DNA from: Aureisphaera sp963669405
GTDB taxonomy: Bacteria > Bacteroidota > Bacteroidia > Flavobacteriales > Flavobacteriaceae
Assembly (NCBI GenBank): GCA_963669405.2
Contig: CAXXHF010000002.1
Span: 1,860,001 to 1,924,000, forward strand
DNA length: 64,000 nt
Direction of reading: 5' to 3'
The notes below the pieces were generated by a model. The model had not been told where the DNA came from and ran no database searches. It saw only the letters and a list, made by a program, of their open reading frames with translations. Within the stretch, counting starts at the first letter, position 1, and each line of letters begins with the position of its first letter. Position numbers and translations under genes: made by a program. Below, one piece after another: positions 53,196 to 61,581 of this stretch.

Positions 53196-53203
53196 CAAAA
53201 ATA
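53196..53203 (-). promoter_or_regulatory. Bacteroidota -7 element (TATTTTTG) for ribE
   Basis: Minus-strand TAnnTTTG match 26 bp upstream of the ribE ATG. The two divergent promoters face away from each other in a 59-bp gap and may compete. Confidence 0.5.
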
Positions 53204-53228
53204 ACATAATAATAAGTAGCGAACCGAT

Positions 53229-54293
53229 ATGGGGAAAAATGAAAAAGTGGTAGTTGGCATTTCCATTGGGGATATGAATGGTATTGGAAGCGAGGTTGTT
53301 CTGAAAACCTTTCAGGACAGCAGGATGCTCGAGTTTTGCACCCCAGTCATTTTTGCATCTGTAAAGCTTATGTCTTTTTTCAAGAAGGCCTATGAATTGG
53401 ATATAAGTTTGCATGGAATAGAAAAACTCGATGACATTGTTCACAAAAAGATCAATGTCATTAATGTCTGGAAAGAACCTGTGGATATTCAATTTGGAAA
53501 AGAAGACACAAAAATTGGCACATATGCAGTAAAGTCTTTAGAAGCGGCAACTGCTGCTTTAAAGAATTCCTTGATAGATGTGTTGGTTACGGCACCTATC
53601 AATAAAAGTAACGTACAATCTGATACTTTTAATTTTCCGGGTCATACTGATTATTTGGCCAAGGAATTAGGCGGGAATAGTCTTATGTTAATGATTTCGG
53701 AGGAACTAAAAGTTGGGTTGCTCACAGATCATGTAGCGGTTAAAGATGTTCCGGGAAACATCACTAGGGAACTTGTTGAAAAGAAGATAAATACAATTCA
53801 CAAAACCTTAATCGAGGATTTTGGAATTATAAAACCCAAAATAGCCGTTTTGGGAATTAACCCACATAACGGTGACAATGGAGTTATTGGTGATGAAGAT
53901 GATACCATATTAAAGCCATCATTGGATAATATTAGAAACAACGGAAAGCTTGTGATGGGGCCTTATGCAGCAGATAGTTTCTTTGGTTCTGGAAACTACA
54001 AGAGTTTCGATGCCGTCGTTGCGTCTTATCATGATCAGGGATTAATTCCTTTCAAGACCTTGGCATTTGGAAAAGGGGTAAATTATACGGCAGGCTTGAA
54101 TAAAATTAGGACCTCTCCTGATCACGGAACGGCGTATGATGTAGCAGGCAAAAATAAAGCCAACCCCGATTCGTTTAAAGAGGCTGTTTTTGCTGCAATC
54201 CATATTTTCCGAAAACGCAATGACTACCAGTCTTTTTCAGGAAATCCTTTAAAGATTAATCGTAAAAAACCAGCCCCAAAAAAGAATTCATAA
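53229..54293 (+). CDS. pdxA: 4-hydroxythreonine-4-phosphate dehydrogenase
   Basis: NAD-dependent step of the DXP-dependent pyridoxal 5'-phosphate pathway. The 354-residue product has GISIGDMNGIGSEV at the N-terminus, the metal-ligand segments GHTDYLAKELGG and LTDHVAVKDVP and SYHDQGLIPFK, and the C-terminal TSPDHGTAYDVAGK, as in PdxA. A Lys/Pro-rich tail ends it. First of the plus-strand run to accC, with a 80-bp gap and a separate promoter before the next gene. Confidence 0.95.
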   Translation: MGKNEKVVVGISIGDMNGIGSEVVLKTFQDSRMLEFCTPVIFASVKLMSFFKKAYELDISLHGIEKLDDIVHKKINVINVWKEPVDIQFGKEDTKIGTYAVKSLEAATAALKNSLIDVLVTAPINKSNVQSDTFNFPGHTDYLAKELGGNSLMLMISEELKVGLLTDHVAVKDVPGNITRELVEKKINTIHKTLIEDFGIIKPKIAVLGINPHNGDNGVIGDEDDTILKPSLDNIRNNGKLVMGPYAADSFFGSGNYKSFDAVVASYHDQGLIPFKTLAFGKGVNYTAGLNKIRTSPDHGTAYDVAGKNKANPDSFKEAVFAAIHIFRKRNDYQSFSGNPLKINRKKPAPKKNS

Positions 54294-54320
54294 ATAGAAT
54301 AGCAGAATTAAAATATTTTT

Positions 54321-54328
54321 TATCTTTG
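54321..54328 (+). promoter_or_regulatory. Bacteroidota -7 element (TATCTTTG) for the DUF177-rpmF unit
   Basis: Exact TAnnTTTG match 45 bp before the ATG at 54374. Confidence 0.6.
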
Positions 54329-54373
54329 CAGCCGCCTTATTCGTAAGGAGATAGCAAAATTTTTGGTGTGATT

Positions 54374-54907
54374 ATGAAAGAACTGAAAGAATTTACCATC
54401 CCATTTGTGGGATTAAAGCTTGGAGAACACACCTACAAATTTGATATTGAAAACACGTTCTTTGAGCATTTTGAGTACGACGAATTTAATGATGCTACAA
54501 TTGTTCTGAATGTTTTACTGAACAAGAAAACGACATTATTGGAGTTTACCCTTCAATTTGAAGGCCACGTAAACGTGAATTGTGATATCACCAATGAACC
54601 TTACGAGCAATCTATTGAAGGAACATATCATTTTGTGGTAAAATTTGGTGAAGAGTTCAACGATGAGTTAGAAGATATAATCATTCTACCTCATGGGAGC
54701 TACCAAGTAAACATCCAGCAGCAGATCTATGAATCTATTGTATTGTCCATGCCTACTCGTAGGATTCACCCCGGTGTAGAAGATGGCAGCTTACAAAGTG
54801 AGATACTCGAAAAACTTGAAGAATTAAGCCCCAATGAGGACTCGGAAACTGAACAAGATACCGATCCAAGATGGGACGATTTAAAAAAACTATTAACGGA
54901 TAAATAA
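54374..54907 (+). CDS. DUF177 (YceD-like) protein
   Basis: A 177-residue acidic cytoplasmic protein of the DUF177 family. In E. coli the rpmF-linked member (YceD) is a putative 23S rRNA accumulation factor. Conserved features here are the Cys-containing strand HVNVNCDITNEPYEQSI and the C-terminal DPRWDDLKKLL end. I start at ATG 54374 (MKELKEFTIP); the GTG at 54368 adds two codons. rpmF follows after 8 bp, the classical arrangement. Confidence 0.87.
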   Translation: MKELKEFTIPFVGLKLGEHTYKFDIENTFFEHFEYDEFNDATIVLNVLLNKKTTLLEFTLQFEGHVNVNCDITNEPYEQSIEGTYHFVVKFGEEFNDELEDIIILPHGSYQVNIQQQIYESIVLSMPTRRIHPGVEDGSLQSEILEKLEELSPNEDSETEQDTDPRWDDLKKLLTDK

Positions 54908-54915
54908 TATAAGTA

Positions 54916-55113
54916 ATGGCACATCCTAAGAGAAAAATCTCAAGAACTAGAAGAGATAAAAGAAGAACGCATTACAAAGCCACAACTCCAAAAATTGCTA
55001 CAGATCCTACTACAGGAGAAGCTCACCTATATCATAGAGCACACTGGCATGAAGGAAAACTATACTACAGAGGTCAGGTAGTTATTGATGCAACCGAAGC
55101 TGTAGAAGCATAA
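54916..55113 (+). CDS. rpmF: 50S ribosomal protein L32
   Basis: A 65-residue ribosomal protein with the family start MAHPKRKISRTRRDKRRTHYK. The usual zinc-binding Cys pairs are absent, as in the Cys-free form found in many Bacteroidota. It ends with EAVEA. It is followed by a strong terminator, so fabH has its own start signals. Confidence 0.95.
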   Translation: MAHPKRKISRTRRDKRRTHYKATTPKIATDPTTGEAHLYHRAHWHEGKLYYRGQVVIDATEAVEA

Positions 55114-55134
55114 AACCATATACATAAAGATGTT

Positions 55135-55173
55135 AAACTCTCACGATCCCCATCATGGATGTGAGAGTTTTTT
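55135..55173 (+). terminator. Terminator after rpmF
   Basis: Stem AAACTCTCAC/GTGAGAGTTT with a 16-nt loop, which can form an inner ATCC/GGAT pairing, then a T run. It lies 22 bp past the rpmF stop. Confidence 0.85.
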
Positions 55174-55293
55174 GTTAGAACTCATCCTAAATCAAAAACC
55201 ATTGAATTTTAGGTTATTTTTGATTAAAAATTAGTAATTTTCACTCCTTTTTAAAGGGTTTTTGCCTTTTTTGGTGAATTTTAATTCAATTTT

Positions 55294-56292
55294 ATGAGTA
55301 AAATCACAGCAGCGATTACAGCTGTAGGGGGCTATGTCCCAGAGTATGTTCTCACCAACCAGATTCTGGAAACCATGGTGGATACCAACGATGAATGGAT
55401 CGTTACCCGTACAGGAATCAGAGAACGTAGAATCTTAAAAGAAGAAGGAAAAGGAACTTCTTATCTTGCTATACAAGCAGCAAAAGACCTTCTTAAAAAA
55501 AGCAACACAGACCCTAAGGATATTGACATGGTGATTTTGGCAACAGCCACTCCCGATATGCCGGTAGCGGTAACAGGTGTTTATGTAGCGTCTGAGATTG
55601 GAGCCGTAAACGCTTTTTCATATGACCTAGTCGCAGCATGCTCAAGTTTTCTTTTTGGAATGTCCACAGCAGCCAAATATATTGAATCGGGTCGCTATAA
55701 AAAGGTATTGTTAATTGGGGCAGATAAAATGTCTTCAATCATAGATTATGAGGATCGTGCTACCTGTATCATCTTTGGTGATGGTGCTGGAGCCGTACTT
55801 TTTGAACCAAATGAAGAAGGACTTGGAGTTCAGGATGAATTTCTAAGGACAGACGGAGTGGGAAGACCACATCTTAAAATCGATGCAGGAGGTTCCATAC
55901 TTCCAGCTTCAGCAGAAACTGTGGAAAATAAACAACATTATGTATTTCAGGACGGAAGGACAGTTTTTAAGTTTGCTGTTTCCAATATGGCTGAGGTGAG
56001 TGAAAAGATAATGTCGCGTAATGACCTTACAGGTGACGATGTGCAATGGCTGGTTCCCCATCAAGCCAATAAACGTATAATTGATGCAACCGCAAAGCGG
56101 ATGAACCTTCCTGAAGAAAAAGTCATGATAAATATCGACAAGTACGGAAATACCACTTCGGCTACATTACCACTGTGCTTGCGCGATTATGAAAAACAAC
56201 TCAAAAAAGGAGACAACATTGTGTTTGCTGCCTTTGGAGGAGGATTTACATGGGGCTCGCTCTACCTTAAATGGGCCTATAATTCGAATTAA
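55294..56292 (+). CDS. fabH: Beta-ketoacyl-ACP synthase III
   Basis: Starts fatty acid elongation by condensing acyl-CoA with malonyl-ACP. The 332-residue product has the catalytic triad Cys116 (AACSSF), His256 (PHQAN) and Asn286 (GNTTSAT), and the early TNDEWIVTRTGIRERR segment. Spacing matches the family. accB starts 29 bp after it, so fabH-accB-accC probably act as one unit supplying malonyl-CoA and initiating chains. Confidence 0.96.
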   Translation: MSKITAAITAVGGYVPEYVLTNQILETMVDTNDEWIVTRTGIRERRILKEEGKGTSYLAIQAAKDLLKKSNTDPKDIDMVILATATPDMPVAVTGVYVASEIGAVNAFSYDLVAACSSFLFGMSTAAKYIESGRYKKVLLIGADKMSSIIDYEDRATCIIFGDGAGAVLFEPNEEGLGVQDEFLRTDGVGRPHLKIDAGGSILPASAETVENKQHYVFQDGRTVFKFAVSNMAEVSEKIMSRNDLTGDDVQWLVPHQANKRIIDATAKRMNLPEEKVMINIDKYGNTTSATLPLCLRDYEKQLKKGDNIVFAAFGGGFTWGSLYLKWAYNSN

Positions 56293-56321
56293 CTAGACCA
56301 ATCAACAAAGACATAGAAACT

Positions 56322-56813
56322 ATGGAATTAAAAGACATTCAAAACCTTATCAAGTTCGTAGCAAAATCTGGAGCTAGCGAAGTGAAGCTTGAAATGGAAG
56401 ATGTGAAGATCACCATTAGAACAGGTGAAGGAGGAAAAGCTGAGACAACATATATTCAACAAATCCCTGCCATGCCTGCTGCCGCACAACCCGCAGCAGC
56501 TCCTGTAGCTCAAACCGAAGCAGTACAAGCATCCCCTGCCCAAGAGGCAACCCCTGCAGAAGATGAGTCTAAATATGTAACTATAAAATCACCAATAATA
56601 GGTACCTTCTATAGAAAGCCCTCTCCAGACAAACCCGTATTCTCAGAAGTAGGAGATACAATTGCAGTGGGTGATGTACTTTGTATTATTGAAGCCATGA
56701 AACTTTTCAATGAAATAGAAAGTGAAGTTTCTGGAAAAATAGTTAAGGTATTAGTAGACGATTCCTCTCCTGTAGAGTTCGACCAGCCCTTATTTTTAGT
56801 AGATCCATCTTAA
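56322..56813 (+). CDS. accB: Biotin carboxyl carrier protein of acetyl-CoA carboxylase
   Basis: Carries the biotin arm between the carboxylase and transferase. The 163-residue product has an N-terminal domain (about 1-45), an Ala/Pro/Gln-rich flexible linker (about 48-85), and the biotinyl domain with EAMKLFNEI, Lys127 being the biotinylated residue. The common bacterial MKM is MKL here. A normal-length BCCP, placed between fabH and accC as usual. Confidence 0.96.
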   Translation: MELKDIQNLIKFVAKSGASEVKLEMEDVKITIRTGEGGKAETTYIQQIPAMPAAAQPAAAPVAQTEAVQASPAQEATPAEDESKYVTIKSPIIGTFYRKPSPDKPVFSEVGDTIAVGDVLCIIEAMKLFNEIESEVSGKIVKVLVDDSSPVEFDQPLFLVDPS

Positions 56814-56887
56814 GTTAAACTTCCAAAATTCCTATTATAGCCCTATAAAATGGGGTTTTTAGAATGGAATTTTAAAAGACAAACATC

Positions 56888-58240
56888 ATGTTTAAAAAGA
56901 TACTAATTGCCAATAGGGGAGAAATTGCGTTACGCGTAATCCGTACTTGTAAGGAGATGGGGATTAAGACGGTTGCTGTTTACTCCAAAGCTGATGAAGA
57001 AAGCTTGCATGTTCGTTTTGCAGACGAAGCGGTTTGCATTGGCCCAGCTCCAAGTAGTGAAAGTTATTTAAAAATATCCAATATTATTGCAGCAGCAGAA
57101 ATCACCAATGCTGATGCAATCCATCCTGGGTATGGATTCCTTTCTGAAAACGCCAAATTTTCCAAAATCTGTGAAGAGCACAATATAAAATTTATTGGAG
57201 CTTCTGCAGAAATGATTGATAAAATGGGGGACAAAGCTTCTGCTAAAGCCACCATGAAAGCAGCCGGTGTTCCATGTGTGCCTGGAAGTGAGGGAATAAT
57301 TCCAGATTTTAAAACCTGCAAAAAAGTAGCTAAGGAAACAGGATATCCTGTGATGCTTAAAGCTAGTGCCGGAGGTGGAGGAAAAGGAATGAGAGCTGTT
57401 TGGAATGAAGAAGATCTTCAGGATGCTTGGGAAAGTGCCAGAATGGAAAGTAAAGCCGCTTTTGGAAATGACGATATGTACATGGAAAAACTCATTGAGG
57501 AGCCACGCCATATCGAAATTCAGATTGTAGGTGATAGTAACGGAAAAGCGTGTCACTTAAGTGAACGTGATTGTTCTGTACAGAGACGCCATCAAAAATT
57601 GACTGAAGAAACCCCGAGCCCCTTCATGACCGACGAGTTACGAGAGGCTATGGGAGCTGCCGCCGTTAAAGCTGCTGAATATATTAAATACGAAGGAGCA
57701 GGAACTGTTGAGTTTTTGGTAGATAAGCACAGGAATTTCTATTTCATGGAGATGAATACCCGTATACAGGTAGAGCATCCCATTACCGAACAGGTAGTAG
57801 ATCATGACCTTATCCGTGAGCAGATTATGGTTGCCGCCGGAATAGTTATTTCTGGTAAGAACTACTATCCATCACTACATTCTATTGAATGTCGAATCAA
57901 CGCTGAAGATCCCTATAACAACTTCCGCCCTTCCCCAGGAAGAATTACGACTTTACACGCCCCTGGTGGGCATGGGGTTAGATTGGATACGCATGTCTAT
58001 GCCGGATACATTATTCCACCCAATTACGACTCTATGATAGCCAAGCTTATCACGACCGCTCAAACCCGTGAGGAAGCAATCAATAAGATGAAGCGAGCTT
58101 TAGATGAATTTGTAATTGAAGGCATTAAGACCACTATTCCATTCCATAGACAACTCATGGATCATCCAGATTATGTAGCTGGAAACTATACCACAGCGTT
58201 CATGAATGATTGGGAAATGGAAGAACCCGAAGAAGAATAA
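56888..58240 (+). CDS. accC: Biotin carboxylase subunit of acetyl-CoA carboxylase
   Basis: ATP-dependent carboxylation of BCCP-bound biotin. The 450-residue product begins MFKKILIANRGEIALRVIRT, has the ATP-grasp glycine-rich loop ASAGGGGKGMR, the catalytic ERDCSVQRRHQK and EMNTRIQVEHPITEQV segments, and a biotin-carboxylase C-terminal domain. It is complete. A terminator follows directly, ending the fabH-accB-accC unit. The carboxyltransferase genes accA/accD are not in the window. Confidence 0.97.
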   Translation: MFKKILIANRGEIALRVIRTCKEMGIKTVAVYSKADEESLHVRFADEAVCIGPAPSSESYLKISNIIAAAEITNADAIHPGYGFLSENAKFSKICEEHNIKFIGASAEMIDKMGDKASAKATMKAAGVPCVPGSEGIIPDFKTCKKVAKETGYPVMLKASAGGGGKGMRAVWNEEDLQDAWESARMESKAAFGNDDMYMEKLIEEPRHIEIQIVGDSNGKACHLSERDCSVQRRHQKLTEETPSPFMTDELREAMGAAAVKAAEYIKYEGAGTVEFLVDKHRNFYFMEMNTRIQVEHPITEQVVDHDLIREQIMVAAGIVISGKNYYPSLHSIECRINAEDPYNNFRPSPGRITTLHAPGGHGVRLDTHVYAGYIIPPNYDSMIAKLITTAQTREEAINKMKRALDEFVIEGIKTTIPFHRQLMDHPDYVAGNYTTAFMNDWEMEEPEEE

Positions 58241-58262
58241 ACAACCTTTTCAGAACAATTAT

Positions 58263-58307
58263 AAAGCACCGTTTTTCAATAACCTTTTGAACCGGTGCTT
58301 TTTTGTT
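58263..58307 (+). terminator. Terminator after accC
   Basis: Stem AAAGCACCG/CGGTGCTTT with a 21-nt loop, then a T-rich run. Confidence 0.82.
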
Positions 58308-58347
58308 TTTTCTGATTACAGTATCTTTTCGGTAAGAAAACTTAATT

Positions 58348-59472
58348 ATGAATTTATCCTATTGGGAATACGAGACCTGGCTTCAAAATATTGACTTTGC
58401 CATTGTTGGAAGTGGTATTGTTGGATTAAGTTGTGCACTATCACTCCAGAAGCAATTTCCCAATAAAAAAATTGTCGTTTTTGAACGTGGAATATTACCC
58501 AGCGGAGCCAGTTCTAAAAATGCGGGATTTGCCTGTTTTGGAAGTGTATCAGAATTATTGGACGACCTAAATTCCCATTCGGAAGCAGAAGTGTTGGAAT
58601 TGGTTAAAAGCCGGGTTAATGGATTGCAATTGCTTCGCCAGAACCTAGGAGATGACGCGCTGGATTATAGAGAGTGGGGAGGCTACGAAGTTTTTCGAAA
58701 AGAAGACGAAGCCCTTTTCGAAGCATGTTGTGATCAAATTTCCTATCTCAATGAATTATTGAAACAAGTGTTTTTTGACAAAAAAGAGGTTTTTTCGGTA
58801 CAAAATGACCTTTTTTCGTTCAAAAATGTCCAAAACCGACTTATTTTTAATCAATTTGAAGGACAACTGAATACAGGTAAAATGATGCGGTCGCTCATTA
58901 GGAAGTGTGTTCAGAATGACATTCTTATTTTAAACAACACCAAAGTTTCTTCCTTTACTTCAACACAACAGGGGGTTTCCCTTTTATTGAATGAGTCCCT
59001 TGAGATTTCTGTAAAAGAACTTTTTATTGCGACCAATGGATTTGCCAAACAATTACTGAATGAAGAAGTCACCCCGGCTCGGGCACAAGTACTTATCACA
59101 GAACCCATAAAAGATCTACACATAAAAGGAACTTTCCATTTAGAAAAGGGATACTATTATTTCCGAAACGTTCACAACCGAATTCTTTTGGGCGGTGGTA
59201 GAAATTTGGATTTTGGTGGAGAAACAACTACCGAAATGAAAACCACCCAACTCATTCAGAATGAACTAGAACGACTTCTTCATACAACAATTTTGCCCAA
59301 TACAGCGTTTAAGATAAGCAACCGATGGAGTGGGATTATGGGAGTTGGGACCCAAAAAAAACCTATTGTGAAAGAATTGGATGCCCATGTATATTGTGGA
59401 ATCCGTTTGGGAGGAATGGGTGTTGCTTTGGGGAGTTCTATTGGAGTGCAACTTTCAAAATTCATCAATTAA
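58348..59472 (+). CDS. FAD-dependent D-amino-acid/glycine oxidase-like oxidoreductase
   Basis: A 374-residue DadA/ThiO-type (DAO family) flavoprotein. The FAD-binding motif is near residue 18 (FAIVGSGIVGLSCALSLQ), the family motif GASSKNAGFACFG follows, and the C-terminal FAD-contacting segment GIRLGGMGVALGSSIG ends it. Substrate not determinable: D-amino acids, glycine and sarcosine are the family range. It is separated from mtgA by a 49-bp gap with a hairpin. Confidence 0.88.
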   Translation: MNLSYWEYETWLQNIDFAIVGSGIVGLSCALSLQKQFPNKKIVVFERGILPSGASSKNAGFACFGSVSELLDDLNSHSEAEVLELVKSRVNGLQLLRQNLGDDALDYREWGGYEVFRKEDEALFEACCDQISYLNELLKQVFFDKKEVFSVQNDLFSFKNVQNRLIFNQFEGQLNTGKMMRSLIRKCVQNDILILNNTKVSSFTSTQQGVSLLLNESLEISVKELFIATNGFAKQLLNEEVTPARAQVLITEPIKDLHIKGTFHLEKGYYYFRNVHNRILLGGGRNLDFGGETTTEMKTTQLIQNELERLLHTTILPNTAFKISNRWSGIMGVGTQKKPIVKELDAHVYCGIRLGGMGVALGSSIGVQLSKFIN

Positions 59473-59486
59473 TTAAACATGATGCG

Positions 59487-59505
59487 GTTCCGTTATAAAC
59501 GGGAC
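59487..59505 (+). other. Hairpin in the gap before mtgA
   Basis: GTTCCGTT/AACGGGAC, eight pairs including one T:G, with a 3-nt loop, no T run. It may be a leader structure or a weak transcription attenuator. 16 bp separate it from the mtgA ATG. Confidence 0.35.
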
Positions 59506-59521
59506 ACATTAGAATCTAAAG

Positions 59522-60211
59522 ATGCTAAAAAAACTAGGTAGAATTGCACTTAGAGGCTTGCTGTGGTTTCTAGTGCTGAGCGTAGTCTGGGTGCTTGTCT
59601 ATAAATATCTCCCAGTACCGTATACGTCTCTTATGGCCATTCGCTCTGCACAAGGCGGGCCAGACACACAACACGATTGGGTATCTCTGGACAAGATTTC
59701 GCCAGGCATGCAATTAGCGGTTATCTGTTCCGAAGATCAACGATTTTTGGAGCATAGAGGTTTTGATTATAATGCCATTAAAGCAGCTTATGAACGGAAC
59801 CGAAAAGGAAATACCCTACGTGGAGGAAGCACGATTTCACAACAAACGGTTAAAAATGTATTTCTATGGCCGGGGCGAAGCTATGTGCGTAAAGGTTTTG
59901 AAGCCTACTTTACCTTTTTAATTGAACTGTTCTGGAGTAAGGAACGAATTCTGGAAGTTTACCTCAACAGTATTGAAATGGGCGAAGGGGTTTATGGTGT
60001 GGAAGCAGCAGCTCAACATTGGTTCAATAAGTCTGCTAAGGATCTAACTCGGCATGAAGCGGCTGCCATTGCAGCTATTTTGCCAAATCCTAGAGAATAC
60101 AAAGCAAATCCTAGAACTCCTTATTTAGAAACCCGAAAGCAATGGGTATTGCGGCAAATGTATAACTTTGGGGCACTAGATTTTGAGACCCGTGAAACCG
60201 CTAAAAACTAA
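59522..60211 (+). CDS. mtgA: Monofunctional biosynthetic peptidoglycan transglycosylase
   Basis: Polymerises lipid II into glycan strands at the inner membrane. The 229-residue product has one N-terminal membrane helix (about 10-30), then the GT51 domain with catalytic Glu71 (SEDQRFLEHRGFD), the RGGSTISQQTVKNVFLWPGR block and the second active-site region ILEVYLNSIEMGEGVYGVE. There is no transpeptidase domain, so it is the monofunctional type. The downstream Gre-like gene overlaps its 3' end. Confidence 0.95.
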   Translation: MLKKLGRIALRGLLWFLVLSVVWVLVYKYLPVPYTSLMAIRSAQGGPDTQHDWVSLDKISPGMQLAVICSEDQRFLEHRGFDYNAIKAAYERNRKGNTLRGGSTISQQTVKNVFLWPGRSYVRKGFEAYFTFLIELFWSKERILEVYLNSIEMGEGVYGVEAAAQHWFNKSAKDLTRHEAAAIAAILPNPREYKANPRTPYLETRKQWVLRQMYNFGALDFETRETAKN

Positions 60212-60650
60212 AGAACACCTTTTGGGTTTTTGTAAAGAATTTGTTTTTTACAGAAGACAACAAATTCAAGACAATATTGCCCGGATTGAAGAATCCCTTT
60301 TGAGTGAAGGCAAGAGCACAGCTGGAGATAAGCATCACACAGGCAGGGCTATGTTACAATTGGATCGTGAGAATGCAGGAAAGCAGCTGTTGGAAGTTGA
60401 AAAGCTGGAAATAGTTTTGGCTAGAATAGATATTTCTCGGAGTGCCACTCCCATTGCCTTAGGCAGCTTAGTTGAGACTACTTCGGAAACCTATTTTATT
60501 AGTATTTCTGCCGGAATCATTACTATAGATGACAGAAATATCTACTGTATTTCGCCAAATACTCCTGTTGGTCGGTTACTTTTGGGAAAAACAATAGGCG
60601 ATCGGTTTGTATTTCAGGAAAATGAAATACAGATTGTGAAAGTCTATTGA
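60192..60650 (+). CDS. GreA/GreB C-terminal-domain-like protein
   Basis: A 152-residue protein whose C-terminal half matches the GreA/GreB FKBP-like C-terminal fold: ALGSLVETTSETYFIS, then SPNTPVGRLLLGKTIGD, and the EIQIVKV end. The N-terminal half is a helical region with several charged residues, which may or may not act as the Gre coiled coil. Proteins of this type are probably RNA polymerase-associated. The start is GTG 60192, with TTG 60183 as an alternative; it overlaps mtgA by 20 bp. Confidence 0.68.
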   Translation: MKPLKTKEHLLGFCKEFVFYRRQQIQDNIARIEESLLSEGKSTAGDKHHTGRAMLQLDRENAGKQLLEVEKLEIVLARIDISRSATPIALGSLVETTSETYFISISAGIITIDDRNIYCISPNTPVGRLLLGKTIGDRFVFQENEIQIVKVY

Positions 60651-60675
60651 GGTTTGTAGTGATGCTTCAATCTAT

Positions 60676-61566
60676 TCATTTAAAAGGCCCCTTGGGTTCC
60701 GGTAAAGGAATATAGGTGTTATCTCCTGCAACTTTCGGAAAACGCTTGTGCTTCCAATCTTCTTTGGCTTTTTCTAGTCGTTCTTTGGAAGAGGAAACAA
60801 AATTCCAGAATAGAAAGCGTTCTTCTGGAAGGGGTTTCCCTCCAAAAAGGAGGATTCTACTATCCTTTTCAAGGGTTATAGTACATTCGTCTTCAGTTTT
60901 TGAAATAAGCATTTGGCCTTGGGCTATAATTTCATCATCATCTATAATCTGGCCACGGGTAACTACAATGGCAATTTCTCCTTCCAATTGTCCATGGATT
61001 TCCAAGCAGGTCTTTTCATGGGCTAAAACATCTACCATAAACAATGGGGAATGTACAGGTAATGGGGATTTTTTACCAAACCCTTTTCCTGCAACAAGGG
61101 TGATTTCTAGATTGTTTTCTTGCCACCTTGGCAATTCTTTTTCTTGAATAAAGTCGAAACGAGGTTCCATTTCTTCCTTCTCCTTGGGTAAGGCAACCCA
61201 AACTTGATAGCCATGTACAGGATGTAACTTTCCGTCACGTTGGGATATCGGTGTTCGTTCGGTATGTGTAACACCTTTTCCTGAGGACATAAAACCAACA
61301 TCTCCAGCTTTAATGAGCTGAACGGCACCTGTGCTGTCTTGGTGCTCTACTTCACCTTCTAAAAGATAGGTAAGGGTGGATAAGCCAATATGCGGGTGTT
61401 GGTCCACATCCATATATTTTCCAGGGCCAATATGTGATGGTCCCATATGGTCTATAAAGGTAAAAGGCCCCACTTGCCTTTTTTTTCGAAAGGGGAGTAA
61501 TCGTCCTACCAAAAAGTTTCCCACTTCGCGGGATCGTTCCTCAATCAGCATTTTATTGTTTCCCAT
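60676..61566 (-). CDS. Pirin family protein
   Basis: A 296-residue bicupin pirin. The N-terminal cupin carries the metal-binding pattern HPHIGLSTLTYLLEGEVEHQD and the later His/Glu segment GVTHTERTP, and the C-terminal cupin is less conserved (ending GPFK). Some pirins act as quercetinases, others as redox-sensing cofactors, so the role is open. It starts 15 bp after the GH3 gene's stop, on the same strand, so it is probably co-transcribed. Confidence 0.92.
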   Translation of the reverse strand: MGNNKMLIEERSREVGNFLVGRLLPFRKKRQVGPFTFIDHMGPSHIGPGKYMDVDQHPHIGLSTLTYLLEGEVEHQDSTGAVQLIKAGDVGFMSSGKGVTHTERTPISQRDGKLHPVHGYQVWVALPKEKEEMEPRFDFIQEKELPRWQENNLEITLVAGKGFGKKSPLPVHSPLFMVDVLAHEKTCLEIHGQLEGEIAIVVTRGQIIDDDEIIAQGQMLISKTEDECTITLEKDSRILLFGGKPLPEERFLFWNFVSSSKERLEKAKEDWKHKRFPKVAGDNTYIPLPEPKGPFK

Positions 61567-61581
61567 ATAATAAAGAATTCC

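Noticed and set aside
60183..60650. Annotation of this frame as a 3-oxoacyl-ACP synthase
   Set aside because: No ketosynthase active-site residues are present; the C-terminal half resembles the Gre domain instead.
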